Shown: positions 7,877-16,761 of the stretch, one piece after another | Layout of the letters: each line of letters opens with the position of its first letter | Position numbering within the stretch: position 1 is the first letter of the stretch | Assembly (NCBI GenBank): GCA_024638165.1 | Contig: JAHEKV010000004.1 | Span: forward strand, 286,703 to 350,702 | Direction of reading: 5' to 3' | DNA length: 64,000 nucleotides | Origin: Flavobacteriaceae bacterium | GTDB lineage: Bacteria > Bacteroidota > Bacteroidia > Flavobacteriales > Flavobacteriaceae | Notes under the pieces: generated by a model | The model's input: the letters and a program-made list of their open reading frames with translations, nothing else | What the model was told of the DNA's origin: nothing | Database searches by the model: none | Program-made: the position numbers and the translations under genes

Positions 7877-9429
7877 GAGGAGAGCGTAGCGAATTGTCGA
7901 GCAATATTGGCTCTAAGTTTTCGAATATAGTCCTCTTCAAGCCATTCTTTATAATTCTTGGTATTGTTCATGATACAGTAGGTGTATTGCTGAACTCGAT
8001 ACTGTATTTCCTCTTCAAGTAATTTCGCTAACTGACGTGCTTCTACAACCGTTTCACTATTTTCTACGCACATCTGAGTATGCTGTTCGATACTTTCTTC
8101 TAAGACTTGCTTACTTCTACCTCCCTCAGCAAAAACCTCCTTGTAACGCTCTTTAATATTAAAAGTAGGATCAATAGTTTTTTTAAACCTTTCACGTATT
8201 GCATCGGGCATAATGTATTCAAAATCTCTTTCGATATCTTCATCACTTTTAATACTCTCTAAATAGAAATCAGGAAAATGAAAAATCTCTTGCCAATCAA
8301 TTGGTTCGTCCCATGGTCCAAAGCGCAAGGTGTTATTTCCTAGGTCGATTACCTTAAACGAAGATTTGTCAGGTAAAACCCTAGATCCTCGACCAATCAT
8401 TTGAAAATAAAGCGTCAATGATCTTGTCGCTCTGTTAAGAATAACCGTTTCGACACTTGGTTCGTCAAACCCTGTTGTGAGAATACTTACAGAAGTTAAT
8501 ATTGCGTCTGGGGTGTGTTTAAACCAATCTAAAATCTCAGCGCGCTCTGTTGCCGAACTTTTATTGTCTAAATGTCGGATGGGTAAATCCAACTTACTAA
8601 ATGCTTCATAAACCGAGTAAGAGGCAAAAATTCCATTATTGAAAATAAGTGTTTTTTTACCTTTAGAAAGCTCCATATAGGCATTCAAAAGTTTTCCAAT
8701 CATACTCTGATTGGTATAGAAAGCATCACTACTTTTTACGGTATAGTCACCATTAGCTCCAAGCTTTAAACTTTGTAGACTCAAATCGAATCGATGAATC
8801 TCGGCCTTGGCCAAAAATCCTTTATCGATTAAGGATTTAATAGACTCTCCTATGATTAATTTTTTATAATAATCCTTCATAGGAAGTTTGATGTTCGAAC
8901 TCAATGGAGTAGCAGTTACCCCTAGCACATAAGCATTCTCAAAGTATTTAAAGAGCTTCCTAAATGAATTGTAATGCGCCTCATCGATGATGACTAAACC
9001 AATGTTTTCTAAAACGATTTTTTCATCGTTTAATCGGTTATTCAAAGTCTCCACCATAGCTACATAACAGGTATGGTCATCATCAGCAGGAATTTCTTTA
9101 ACCGAGGAGTTAATCACCTTGTTTTTAACGCCAAATTCAGCCAACATTTTAGACGTTTGTGCGCTAAGTTCTATGCGGTGTGTAAGTACAACTACTTTCT
9201 TACGGTAGGTTTCGATATACCTTCGTGCAATCTCACTGAAAATGACCGTTTTACCTCCTCCCGTTGGTAGTTGATAAAGAATGTTTGCACCCACATCTAA
9301 GGACTCAATGGAATCAAAAATGCGTTTTAGATCATTCTGTTGGTAGTTGTAAAGGTCTTTGGAACGTGGCAATAGAGATGTGATTTTGACTAAAGTGCAA
9401 AAATAGCCCAAATCTCTACCTTCTGCCAA
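7873..9429 (-). CDS. DEAD/DEAH-box helicase (SF2, SSL2/RadD-like)
   Basis: This protein of up to 518 residues has all core SF2 motifs: Walker A LPTGGGKT, DEAH box VIIDEAHY, motif III VTATPL, TTGFDEPSVETV, and motif VI QMIGRGSR. It resembles type III restriction-like or SSL2/RadD helicases that remodel DNA. There is no restriction or modification partner nearby, so a repair role is more likely than restriction. The start is uncertain. ATG 9429 would lie upstream of a good -7 box at 9398-9405, while a TTG at 9372, just before PRSKDLYNYQQNDL, would fit that promoter and the family's usual N-terminus. It is divergent from rpoD. Confidence 0.85.
   Translation of the reverse strand: MAEGRDLGYFCTLVKITSLLPRSKDLYNYQQNDLKRIFDSIESLDVGANILYQLPTGGGKTVIFSEIARRYIETYRKKVVVLTHRIELSAQTSKMLAEFGVKNKVINSSVKEIPADDDHTCYVAMVETLNNRLNDEKIVLENIGLVIIDEAHYNSFRKLFKYFENAYVLGVTATPLSSNIKLPMKDYYKKLIIGESIKSLIDKGFLAKAEIHRFDLSLQSLKLGANGDYTVKSSDAFYTNQSMIGKLLNAYMELSKGKKTLIFNNGIFASYSVYEAFSKLDLPIRHLDNKSSATERAEILDWFKHTPDAILTSVSILTTGFDEPSVETVILNRATRSLTLYFQMIGRGSRVLPDKSSFKVIDLGNNTLRFGPWDEPIDWQEIFHFPDFYLESIKSDEDIERDFEYIMPDAIRERFKKTIDPTFNIKERYKEVFAEGGRSKQVLEESIEQHTQMCVENSETVVEARQLAKLLEEEIQYRVQQYTYCIMNNTKNYKEWLEEDYIRKLRANIARQFATLSS
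9398..9405 (-). promoter_or_regulatory. -7 box (TATTTTTG) inside the 5' end of the helicase frame
   Basis: This is an exact TAnnTTTG match. It lies downstream of the ATG at 9429 and 25 nt upstream of an in-frame TTG at 9372, so it argues for the shorter protein. Confidence 0.4.
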
Positions 9430-9535
9430 ATCTTAAGTTGCAGAATCTTTGGTGATAACTTCTTGATAACCCCTATTTCGTTCTATTGTGGTGACTATAA
9501 ATGATTTGTATCATAGATATTGTAAAATCAAACCC

Positions 9536-10399
9536 ATGAGACAGCTAAAAATCGCTAAGCAGGTAACTAACAGGGAATCGAAATCTCTCGATAAGTACCT
9601 TCAAGATATCAGTAAAATTGATTTGATCACCGCAGAAGAAGAGGTTGAATTAGCACAGAAAATCAAAAAAGGTGATCAGAGAGCTCTAGAGAAATTGGTT
9701 AATGCCAATCTTCGATTTGTTGTTTCAGTGGCTAAGCAATATCAAAATCAAGGCCTAACCCTCCCCGATCTTATTAACGAAGGAAATTTCGGATTAGTTA
9801 AAGCAGCTAAGCGTTTCGATGAAACCCGCGGATTTAAATTCATATCATATGCAGTTTGGTGGATTCGCCAAAGTATTCTGCAGGCTCTGGCTGAACAATC
9901 TAGAGTAGTTCGCTTACCCCTCAATAAGATTGGCTCCATTAACAAAATCAATAAAACTTTTTCTTATTTAGAACAGGCGCATGAACGCCCTCCATCGGCT
10001 GAAGAAATCGCAGAAGAATTAGACCTTTCGGTTTCAGAAGTGAAACAATCTTTGAAAAATGCTGGAAAGCACATTTCTATGGATGCTCCATTTGCTGAAG
10101 GAGAAGATTCAAATTTATATGATGTTATTTCGGCCTCAGAGACTCCAATGCCTGATACAGAGTTGGTTAAAGAATCTATAAGAGATGAAATAGGTCGTGT
10201 TTTAGAGACCTTAAGTGAACGAGAAGCCGATGTTGTGAAACTCTATTACGGTATTGGACAGAGTTCTACCATGACTCTAGATGAAATTGGAAATACCTTT
10301 GATTTAACTCGTGAGCGCGTAAGGCAGATCAGGGAGAAAGCCATTCGAAAACTTAGAAAATCGGCAAAAAGCGACCTTATTCAGTCTTTCATTGACTAA
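9536..10399 (+). CDS. rpoD: Primary sigma factor RpoD/SigA, short Bacteroidota type
   Basis: The protein has 287 residues counted from the ATG at 9536 ([15 protein letters not shown]), which matches the conserved start of flavobacterial RpoD. An in-frame upstream extension to 9488 is probably not translated. Sigma regions are clear: 1.2 ([16 protein letters not shown]), 2 ([20 protein letters not shown], with [10 protein letters not shown] for -10 recognition), 3 ([11 protein letters not shown]) and 4 ([42 protein letters not shown]). Region 1.1 and the large non-conserved insert of E. coli RpoD are missing, as is usual for this phylum. This factor should read the TAnnTTTG promoters seen in the window. 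Its 3' end is 10 bases before the next small gene. Confidence 0.97.
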   Translation: MRQLKIAKQVTNRESKSLDKYLQDISKIDLITAEEEVELAQKIKKGDQRALEKLVNANLRFVVSVAKQYQNQGLTLPDLINEGNFGLVKAAKRFDETRGFKFISYAVWWIRQSILQALAEQSRVVRLPLNKIGSINKINKTFSYLEQAHERPPSAEEIAEELDLSVSEVKQSLKNAGKHISMDAPFAEGEDSNLYDVISASETPMPDTELVKESIRDEIGRVLETLSEREADVVKLYYGIGQSSTMTLDEIGNTFDLTRERVRQIREKAIRKLRKSAKSDLIQSFID

Positions 10400-10409
10400 C
10401 ATTTTGATC

Positions 10410-10817
10410 ATGTCTACCAGAAGTGAAAAATTACTACAGCAACGCCCAGACATCCCCACCTCTAAAATCAATGATCAGATGGGGTCTGAAGAATATTTTC
10501 AAAATGCGGTTCTTCGACCCATACTAAAACTTCAAAACGATCTCTTTATAAGTGTCTTTAAAAACTATATCAAAAAACATAAGAACGTTTTTTATGACCT
10601 TAGTTTAGAGAAGAAACAACGTTATATTGAGCATGCGATTCAAAAGGATATTAAATTTCGAAACTCACTAAAGGGAATGATCATTGGAATGTTTACAGTT
10701 GAGGAGTATGAAACCTATACGATGAATTCTTCAGCTTTGAATAAACGAATGATGAATTTACTTATCGTTCGTTTGAAAGATCAATTGTTACTTTTTGATC
10801 GAATCGATGCCGCTTAA
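10410..10817 (+). CDS. Conserved protein of unknown function downstream of rpoD
   Basis: This 135-residue basic, Lys-rich, probably all-helical protein starts at ATG 10410 (MSTRSEKLLQQRPD). An upstream TTG at 10392 would overlap rpoD. There is no signal peptide, no membrane segment and no motif I recognise. Notable segments are FKNYIKKHKNVFYDLSLEKKQRYIEHAIQ (helical, charged) and a C-terminal LLIVRLKDQLLLFDRID. Similar small proteins occur in flavobacteria and are sometimes labelled glyoxalase, a name the sequence does not support. It follows rpoD by 10 bases and is probably co-transcribed with it. Its last 4 bases overlap the convergent DUF2461 gene. Function unknown. Confidence 0.75.
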   Translation: MSTRSEKLLQQRPDIPTSKINDQMGSEEYFQNAVLRPILKLQNDLFISVFKNYIKKHKNVFYDLSLEKKQRYIEHAIQKDIKFRNSLKGMIIGMFTVEEYETYTMNSSALNKRMMNLLIVRLKDQLLLFDRIDAA

Positions 10818-11485
10818 ACGATAGGCTCTCCATTAAGATCGGTAGTAAGGGCAAGAGTCATAAAATCTAGAAAAGGTCGAGCAGCAACAAAGCTTTGTAT
10901 GACTTTTTCTGAAAAACCATCACTCAGACACTCCTCATTTGTAAAATTCTTTTTTAGAATGAATTGCTTAAACCGCAACCATTGAATAGCCTCATGTTCT
11001 TTATCAAAACCTTTTGGACAAGACTTTAGCCGATCTCCGAAAAGTTCTCCCCATTGATTCTTTAAATCCTTTTTACTAAGAAGATTAGAAAACTCTTCGT
11101 ATTCTAATTCTAATTCTTTTCGAATTCTAAAAAGATCTTCTTTGTTAGGATTCCAAATACCACAGGCGATAAAATTATTATTTGGCTCTAAGTGAATATA
11201 GTATCCGCCACGTAATTGTTTGCCCTCACGATGAATAGACGTTGATAAATGAGTCTTAAAGGGTAATTTATTTTTAGAGAATCGAACGTCTCTGTAGATT
11301 CTGAAAATTTTGTGATTTTCAAGTTGATCTGTAGCCCCTAACCCTCTTTGTACATCGTCAAAAATAAGTGAAGAACTATTTTTTAATTGGTTGTAACGAT
11401 TCTTGTTTTCAGCGAACCACTCTCTGTTATTATTATTCTTTATTTCGTCTAAAAACGTATAAAGACTCTTAGGAATTTGATTCAT
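10814..11485 (-). CDS. DUF2461 (TIGR02453) family protein
   Basis: This 223-residue protein starts at ATG 11485. A TTG at 11491, overlapping the preceding TGA stop as TTGA, is the alternative. Family hallmarks are seen: LYTFLDEIKNNNNREWFAENKNRY at the N-terminus, KIFRIYRDVRFSKNKLPFKTH in the middle, GGYYIHLEPNNNFIACGIW, and the C-terminal FVAARPFLDFM. The molecular function of the family is unknown. It is the third gene of a tightly coupled leftward operon after the VWA and MoxR-like genes, so it may assist or be a client of that chaperone-like module. There is no secretion signal. Confidence 0.87.
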   Translation of the reverse strand: MNQIPKSLYTFLDEIKNNNNREWFAENKNRYNQLKNSSSLIFDDVQRGLGATDQLENHKIFRIYRDVRFSKNKLPFKTHLSTSIHREGKQLRGGYYIHLEPNNNFIACGIWNPNKEDLFRIRKELELEYEEFSNLLSKKDLKNQWGELFGDRLKSCPKGFDKEHEAIQWLRFKQFILKKNFTNEECLSDGFSEKVIQSFVAARPFLDFMTLALTTDLNGEPIV

Positions 11486-11487
11486 AA

Positions 11488-12939
11488 TCAAGAAAAATAG
11501 CTGCTATACAAGTCATTAATCATCGTTGTGTTCTCAAACCTTCCTTTAGCTAGTTTTTGACTGGCTACTAATCCGAAAATCACTAATTCTTTAAAAAAGT
11601 ATTTCAAATCGCCTTCGGCTTCAGGTGCATATTTATTTAAAAGCTGTTCTAAAGGTTTGATTTGATCAAGACACTGACGATAGTAGGTGTCATCTGCGTT
11701 GTCGTGAAGTTCTAAGGCATCATTTTCATAAAACCAGGTATAAAGTTGATCATAAGGTGTCTCTACCCCTTTCTTTTCCAACTTTTCTATTTTTGGAAAA
11801 TAATCTTCAAAGATCTGCTTGATTGCATGTTCTATAAGGTGTTCAGCGACAAATACAGGGCCTTCATTTTCTCCTTCATATACTAACTCAACCTTTCCTG
11901 TTATTGCTGGCACTACAGCTAGAATATCAGAGACACGGATTGTTCCACTCTCCTGTCCATTTTCGATTAAGCGCAGTTCGGCATGACTCATCATATGCTC
12001 AAACGCAGAAATGCTTAACCGAGCTGAAACCCCACTTTTAGCATCTACATATTCACTCTTTCTAGCTTGAAACCCAATCGATTCAATAATATCTCTTGCA
12101 GGCTCTGGGATAGTAATATTAGTGGTTGAGTTCCATTTTGCTTCTTGAGCGGTAATCGCCTTAGCGATTTCTATGTCTTTCGGATAATGGGTGACGATTT
12201 GAGACCCTATTCGATCCTTAAGTGGCGTAACGATACTCCCTCTATTGGTATAATCCTCAGGGTTCGCGGTAAATACGAATGCTACATCTAATGGAAGTTG
12301 TAGCTTAAATCCGCGGATCTGCACCTCCCCTTCTTGTAGGATAGAAAATAACGAAACCTGAATTCTTGCCTGAAGATCTGGTAATTCATTAATGACAAAT
12401 AAACATCGATTGGCTCTTGGGACCATGCCGTAATGAATAACCTCTGGATCAGACAAGGCTAATTTCAGGTTAGCTGCTTTAATCGGGTCTACATCGCCGA
12501 TTAGATCTGCAACACTTACATCAGGGGTAGCTAATTTCTCAAAGAACCTTTCTGATCGATGTAGCCAATCTACTGGGGTCTGGTCACCTAGTTCATTGAT
12601 AGTATTTTTTGCAAAGTCAGATATAGGATTAAAAGGATCGTCATTAATTTCTGTTCCTGATACAATCGGAATGTATTCATCGAGCAATTCAATCATTTGA
12701 CGGGCCATTCTTGTTTTCGCTTGACCACGTAATCCAAGAAAATTAATATTATGCTCTGCGAGAATTGCTTGCTTTAATTGAGGAATTACACTGTGCTCGT
12801 ATCCTTGAATCCCCTCAAAAAGTTCTTTCCCATCACGTGTATGACGGATGAGATTTTCTCTCATCTCTCTTTTTATACTTTTTGATTGATAGTTGATCTT
12901 CTTTAAATCACCTAGTGTTTTTAGTTCGCTAACATTCAT
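11488..12939 (-). CDS. MoxR/magnesium-chelatase-like AAA+ ATPase
   Basis: This 483-residue AAA+ protein has a Walker A of the form GLRGQAKT at residues 69-76. The Walker B region reads CLFVINELPDL, with Asn-Glu instead of the canonical Asp-Glu. Sensor 1 lies in FVFTANPEDYTNRG, and an arginine-finger region in RIGSQIVTHYP. A C-terminal region of about 180 residues follows. Such ATPases work with VWA-domain partners to insert metals or remodel protein complexes. The partner is the gene directly upstream, coupled by an ATGA overlap at 12936-12939. Automated pipelines often call this type 'magnesium chelatase', but there are no tetrapyrrole genes here. I therefore infer a MoxR-type chaperone role, target unknown. 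Confidence 0.85.
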   Translation of the reverse strand: MNVSELKTLGDLKKINYQSKSIKREMRENLIRHTRDGKELFEGIQGYEHSVIPQLKQAILAEHNINFLGLRGQAKTRMARQMIELLDEYIPIVSGTEINDDPFNPISDFAKNTINELGDQTPVDWLHRSERFFEKLATPDVSVADLIGDVDPIKAANLKLALSDPEVIHYGMVPRANRCLFVINELPDLQARIQVSLFSILQEGEVQIRGFKLQLPLDVAFVFTANPEDYTNRGSIVTPLKDRIGSQIVTHYPKDIEIAKAITAQEAKWNSTTNITIPEPARDIIESIGFQARKSEYVDAKSGVSARLSISAFEHMMSHAELRLIENGQESGTIRVSDILAVVPAITGKVELVYEGENEGPVFVAEHLIEHAIKQIFEDYFPKIEKLEKKGVETPYDQLYTWFYENDALELHDNADDTYYRQCLDQIKPLEQLLNKYAPEAEGDLKYFFKELVIFGLVASQKLAKGRFENTTMINDLYSSYFS

Positions 12940-14072
12940 AATCTTCTTTTTCTATTTGCAGTATAATCCTCAAAAATCATTGAGCCTAAATCATCTAGGC
13001 CAGTGTAAAACGCTTTGCCTCCGTTTAATCTTGTAAACTCTTGAATAAAATGCATCAAGTAAGTGTCTTGAGCAATCATAAAAGTAGTTACAGGTATTTT
13101 ACTTTTGGCTAGAAAACGTGCTCTTTGATAGCACTCCTCTACAATCATTTCATCCAAACCAACACTGTTTTTATAATACGTTCCGTCTTTCATCCTAATA
13201 CAACTAGGCTTTCCATCGGTAATCATAAAAATTTGTTGATTGGTATTTTTCTTACGTTTCAATAACTGCAGCGCTAAATCTAATCCAGCCACAGTATTGG
13301 TGTGATAAGGTCCTACTTTAAGATACGGTAATTCAGCAATTGAAATCGGCCAAGCATCGTTTCCGAAAACAATAATTTCGAGGCTATCTTTTGGAAAACG
13401 TGTAGTAATCATCTCAGATAACGCCATCGCTACTTTTTTCGCCGGTGTAATTCGATCTTCCCCGTACAGAATCATACTATGACTGATGTCAATCATAAGA
13501 ACAGTGCTCATTTGAGACTTATGTTCTGATTCGTAGACTTCTAGATCATCGTGATCTAACGTATAATTATCAATACCTGAACGAAGCATCGCATTTTTAA
13601 GCGATTGATTCATATCGATCTGATCCACCGAATCTCCGTATCGATATGGTCTTGTAGACCCTGTTCGTTCTTCAGAGACACCTGAAGATTTTGTATTATG
13701 ATTTCCCTTTTGCCCTTTCTTTAGTTTCCCAAAAATCTGATTTAGTGCTCTTTTACGAAGTTCACGTTCAAGCTTGGCTGTGGCTTTAAGCTTTTTAGCA
13801 GCTTCTGAAGGGGTATTACCATCTGTAGGATCATCTTCAAACTCTTGGCGCACCACTCCTCTTTCGAGTAAATCGTCTATAAAGTCATCAATAGTGTATT
13901 CCTCAGTGGTGAGTTCGTACTCTTTGTCTAGTTCTCTTAACCAATCAATAGCTTCCTCAACATCACCAGAGGTATGGGTAACTAACTCCTGAAATATATC
14001 ATAGAGTCTCTGAAAAGGAGACTTTTCTTCTGGGGAGTTTAGGGTAATTCGATAACCTAAATCTAAATTCAT
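12936..14072 (-). CDS. VWA domain protein, partner of the MoxR-like ATPase
   Basis: This 378-residue protein starts at ATG 14072 (MNLDLGYRITLNSPEE). An upstream TTG at 14090 lies inside the promoter box and is rejected. The C-terminal half is a von Willebrand A domain with MIDAS motif DISHS at residues 195-199 and later MIDAS positions near FMITDGKPS. The N-terminal half is acidic and helical, with a basic linker at about 95-135 (LERELRKRALNQIFGKLKKGQKG). No signal peptide or membrane anchor, so it is a cytoplasmic VWA protein, as in MoxR/ChlD-like systems. It is the first gene of the operon VWA-MoxR-DUF2461. The overlap with the ATPase start (ATGA) suggests fixed stoichiometry. Confidence 0.88.
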   Translation of the reverse strand: MNLDLGYRITLNSPEEKSPFQRLYDIFQELVTHTSGDVEEAIDWLRELDKEYELTTEEYTIDDFIDDLLERGVVRQEFEDDPTDGNTPSEAAKKLKATAKLERELRKRALNQIFGKLKKGQKGNHNTKSSGVSEERTGSTRPYRYGDSVDQIDMNQSLKNAMLRSGIDNYTLDHDDLEVYESEHKSQMSTVLMIDISHSMILYGEDRITPAKKVAMALSEMITTRFPKDSLEIIVFGNDAWPISIAELPYLKVGPYHTNTVAGLDLALQLLKRKKNTNQQIFMITDGKPSCIRMKDGTYYKNSVGLDEMIVEECYQRARFLAKSKIPVTTFMIAQDTYLMHFIQEFTRLNGGKAFYTGLDDLGSMIFEDYTANRKRRL

Positions 14073-14087
14073 AGCCCTATAAAGGTA

Positions 14088-14095
14088 CAAATTTA
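14088..14095 (-). promoter_or_regulatory. -7 box (TAAATTTG) of the VWA-MoxR operon
   Basis: This is an exact TAnnTTTG match ending 15 nt before the ATG at 14072. It decides the start, because the longer TTG start lies inside the box. Confidence 0.6.
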
Positions 14096-14101
14096 GTGTT
14101 C

Positions 14102-14704
14102 CTATTTTTCTCTTGATTTCAAGATTTCAAGTACATCATCAAGACTATAACCTTTAGCCTTTAAAAGAATCAAATAGTGAAACAAAAGATCTGCAGATTC
14201 GTTTAAAAACAATTCTTCGTTATCATCTTTGGCCTCAATCACTACTTCAACAGCTTCTTCTCCAACCTTTTGAGCGATCTTGTTGATACCCTTTTCAAAA
14301 AGAGAAGCTACGTAGCTTTTAGAGTCTCCACTTTGTTGACGTTGTTCAATAATCGATTCAAGATGCTTAATCCAATCGTAGCCAATAGTATTTACTTCAT
14401 TAAAACAAGTATCAGCGCCTGTATGACATACCGGGCCTAGTGGGTTAACCTTGATCAAAATACTATCTAAATCACAATCTAATTTGACTGAACATACCTG
14501 TAACTCATTTCCGCTTTTTTCTCCTTTTTTCCATAGTCTTTGCTTGGATCTCGAATAGAACCAAACCACTTTATCGTTTAGGGTTTTCTGAAACGATTCT
14601 TCATTCATGTAACCCTGCATCAAAACTTTTCCAGTTTGATCGTCTTGAATTACAGCGGGTACTAATCCGTCTGCATTTTTAGTAAAATCAGGTTCGTTAT
14701 TCAT
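14102..14704 (-). CDS. hisIE: Bifunctional phosphoribosyl-AMP cyclohydrolase / phosphoribosyl-ATP pyrophosphatase
   Basis: This 200-residue HisI-HisE fusion catalyses steps 2 and 3 of histidine synthesis. HisI spans about residues 1-108: [31 protein letters not shown] and the metal-binding [12 protein letters not shown] / CHTGADTCF. HisE spans about 112-200: [27 protein letters not shown] and [17 protein letters not shown]. The fusion is widespread in bacteria. It is the last gene of the leftward his operon and starts inside the hisF stop (ATGA at 14701-14704). Downstream, the VWA operon has its own promoter only 7-14 bases upstream of the hisIE stop region's far side, leaving no room for a terminator between them. 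Confidence 0.96.
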   Translation of the reverse strand: MNNEPDFTKNADGLVPAVIQDDQTGKVLMQGYMNEESFQKTLNDKVVWFYSRSKQRLWKKGEKSGNELQVCSVKLDCDLDSILIKVNPLGPVCHTGADTCFNEVNTIGYDWIKHLESIIEQRQQSGDSKSYVASLFEKGINKIAQKVGEEAVEVVIEAKDDNEELFLNESADLLFHYLILLKAKGYSLDDVLEILKSREK

Positions 14705-15453
14705 CGTACAAGTATGTTTTTTGATCGTAAGTAATCTTTTAAATCAGCTATTTCAATTTCAGAAAAATGGAAAACACTCGCTGCTAAGGCGGCATCTACG
14801 TTTGATTTCAAAAACACTTCTGAAAAGTGTTCTTTAGTCCCTGCTCCTCCTGATGCTATAATTGGAATGTTTACTCTAGAGGACAATTCGGCTAAGGCCT
14901 CAATGGCGAAGCCAGCCTTAGTTCCATCATGATCCATTGAGGTAAACAAAAGCTCACCAGCACCTCTATTAGTAACCTCTTCAGCCCATGAGAACAATTC
15001 AAGAGCCTCAGATTGCTTACCTCCGACGGTATGCACTCTCCAAGTGCCATCAATGAACTTTGCATCAATAGCTACGACCAAGCACTGAGAACCAAATTTA
15101 TTCGCTATTTCTGAAACAAGCTCTGGACGTTTAACAGCAGAACTATTTATAGCCACCTTATCTACTCCCTTTTGAAGCAAGCTACTCACCTTATCTGTTG
15201 AACGTATTCCCCCTCCAACTGTGAAAGGAATAGATAGTGTTTTAGCAACTTCATAGATCAAGGGTTCAAAAGCACCTCTGCCTTCCTCGGTTGCTGAAAT
15301 ATCTAGAAAAACTAACTCATCAGCTCCACGCTTGCTGTAAGACGAGGCAAGAGCAACTGGGTCTCCGGCATCTTTCAGGTCTACAAAGTTTATTCCTTTG
15401 ACCGTTCTACCATCTTTGATGTCTAAACAGGGTATGATTCGTTTACTAATCAT
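14701..15453 (-). CDS. hisF: Imidazole glycerol phosphate synthase, cyclase subunit
   Basis: This 250-residue (beta-alpha)8 barrel turns PRFAR and ammonia from HisH into imidazole glycerol phosphate and AICAR. The N-terminus [17 protein letters not shown] holds catalytic Asp11. The second catalytic Asp lies in [15 protein letters not shown], and phosphate sites are in FTVGGGIRS and IIASGGAG. Length and motifs are normal. It pairs with HisH, encoded two genes upstream. The start overlaps hisA by 8 bases, and the stop overlaps the hisIE start by 4 bases, so translation is probably coupled along the operon. Confidence 0.97.
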   Translation of the reverse strand: MISKRIIPCLDIKDGRTVKGINFVDLKDAGDPVALASSYSKRGADELVFLDISATEEGRGAFEPLIYEVAKTLSIPFTVGGGIRSTDKVSSLLQKGVDKVAINSSAVKRPELVSEIANKFGSQCLVVAIDAKFIDGTWRVHTVGGKQSEALELFSWAEEVTNRGAGELLFTSMDHDGTKAGFAIEALAELSSRVNIPIIASGGAGTKEHFSEVFLKSNVDAALAASVFHFSEIEIADLKDYLRSKNILVR

Positions 15454-16180
15454 TCAGGATGAAGTTTTCGAGTTCCTTAAGCGTAATTCGGTTTTCATAA
15501 ATAGCCTTGCCCAATATGGCACCCGAACACCCTATTTCTTTTAATTGTTCTAAATCTGATAAATCCTTGATACCGCCACTTGCAATTAAGTGTAGATCGC
15601 TTCCGAATTCATTGATTAATTCACTATACAATTCTACAGAAGGTCCTGTTAACATACCGTCCACAGCAATATCTGTGCTAATTACGTGTTTAATACCCTT
15701 ATTAAGGTAATCACTGATAAAGGTATTGATCGTAATATCAGACTCTTCTAACCATCCCGAGATGGCAATTTTGCGGTCTTTCGCATCAGCACCAAGAATG
15801 ATCTTTTCATTACCATATATTTTTAACCAAGAAAGGAATTGCGAAGGGTTTTTCACTGCTATACTACCTCCCGTAATTTGTTTAGCTCCCGAATCGAAGG
15901 CTATTTTAAGATCTTCATCTGATTTTAAACCACCACCAAAATCGATTGATAAATTCGTTCTTGAGGCAATTTTTTCGATCACCTTATAGTTAATGATTCT
16001 TCCGGCTTTAGCACCGTCTAAGTCGACTAAGTGAAGCTTTGCTACTCCGTGGGCTTCAAAGGATTTGGCTATTTCTAGCGGATCTTCGTGATAGACCTTC
16101 TTAGTTGTATAATCACCTTGGGTAAGTCTTACACATTTACCCTCGATTAAATCAATAGCTGGTATAACTGAAAAACTCAT
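15446..16180 (-). CDS. hisA: ProFAR isomerase
   Basis: This 244-residue (beta-alpha)8 barrel isomerises ProFAR to PRFAR, step 4 of the pathway. Catalytic Asp lies in [19 protein letters not shown] near residue 10, and the second Asp in [16 protein letters not shown]. Phosphate-binding loops are DFGGGLKS and LIASGGIKD. It is a clear half-paralogue of the neighbouring HisF. It sits between hisH and hisF with 4- and 8-base overlaps. Start ATG at 16180 is within the hisH stop. Confidence 0.97.
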   Translation of the reverse strand: MSFSVIPAIDLIEGKCVRLTQGDYTTKKVYHEDPLEIAKSFEAHGVAKLHLVDLDGAKAGRIINYKVIEKIASRTNLSIDFGGGLKSDEDLKIAFDSGAKQITGGSIAVKNPSQFLSWLKIYGNEKIILGADAKDRKIAISGWLEESDITINTFISDYLNKGIKHVISTDIAVDGMLTGPSVELYSELINEFGSDLHLIASGGIKDLSDLEQLKEIGCSGAILGKAIYENRITLKELENFILND

Positions 16181-16761
16181 GATAGTTTAAGAAAGTTGTT
16201 AAGTAGTTGTTCTCCAGCTTCACCACTTCTTTCAGGATGAAATTGCACACCTATGAAATTATTATTGGCCAGTGCAGCGCTGTAAGGAATCGCATAATCG
16301 GCAAGCGCAATCGTTTGTTCGCTTACCTGTGCGTAATAGGAATGAACAAAATAGAATTGTTCATTATGGAGACGCTCAAATAAGGGGTGATTGTTAGGTT
16401 TTACTGGTGCCCACCCTACTGCGGGAACTTTAAGATTTACATTAAATTTTGCAACATTCGTGTCAAAAATTTGAAGACCTTCTGTTGGTCCTTCTTCGGT
16501 TTGTTTGCATAGCAGTTGCATTCCTAAACAGATACCTAGGACGGGTTGGTTTAATGTTTTTATAAAATCTATTAAACCTGTTTGGATAAGATGTGATTTA
16601 GCAGCCTTCGCATGTCCTACTCCTGGAAAAATAACGTGTGTTGCACTTTGAATTTCAGATGAGTCTGAGGTTACAACTGTTTTAACCCCAAGGCGTTCAA
16701 AAGCAAATCGTACACTCTGAACGTTCCCAGCACCATAATCGATGATTGCTACTTGCTTCAT
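16177..16761 (-). CDS. hisH: Imidazole glycerol phosphate synthase, glutamine amidotransferase subunit
   Basis: This 194-residue class I glutaminase supplies ammonia to HisF. The catalytic triad is visible: Cys in [11 protein letters not shown] near residue 79, and His and Glu in [13 protein letters not shown] near residue 176. The N-terminus [22 protein letters not shown] is canonical. It overlaps hisB by 4 bases upstream and hisA by 4 bases downstream. In this operon hisA separates it from its partner hisF, a normal order in many bacteria. Confidence 0.97.
   Translation of the reverse strand: MKQVAIIDYGAGNVQSVRFAFERLGVKTVVTSDSSEIQSATHVIFPGVGHAKAAKSHLIQTGLIDFIKTLNQPVLGICLGMQLLCKQTEEGPTEGLQIFDTNVAKFNVNLKVPAVGWAPVKPNNHPLFERLHNEQFYFVHSYYAQVSEQTIALADYAIPYSAALANNNFIGVQFHPERSGEAGEQLLNNFLKLS

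Noticed and set aside
7873-9429. Restriction or defence helicase
   Set aside because: There is no methyltransferase, nuclease or other defence partner beside it; the neighbours are a glycosyltransferase and rpoD.
11488-12939. Magnesium chelatase for chlorophyll or corrin synthesis
   Set aside because: No tetrapyrrole genes nearby, and the pairing with a VWA protein and DUF2461 fits a MoxR-type module better.
15726-15989. Frame opposite hisA
   Set aside because: Shadow of a conserved barrel gene, without signals.
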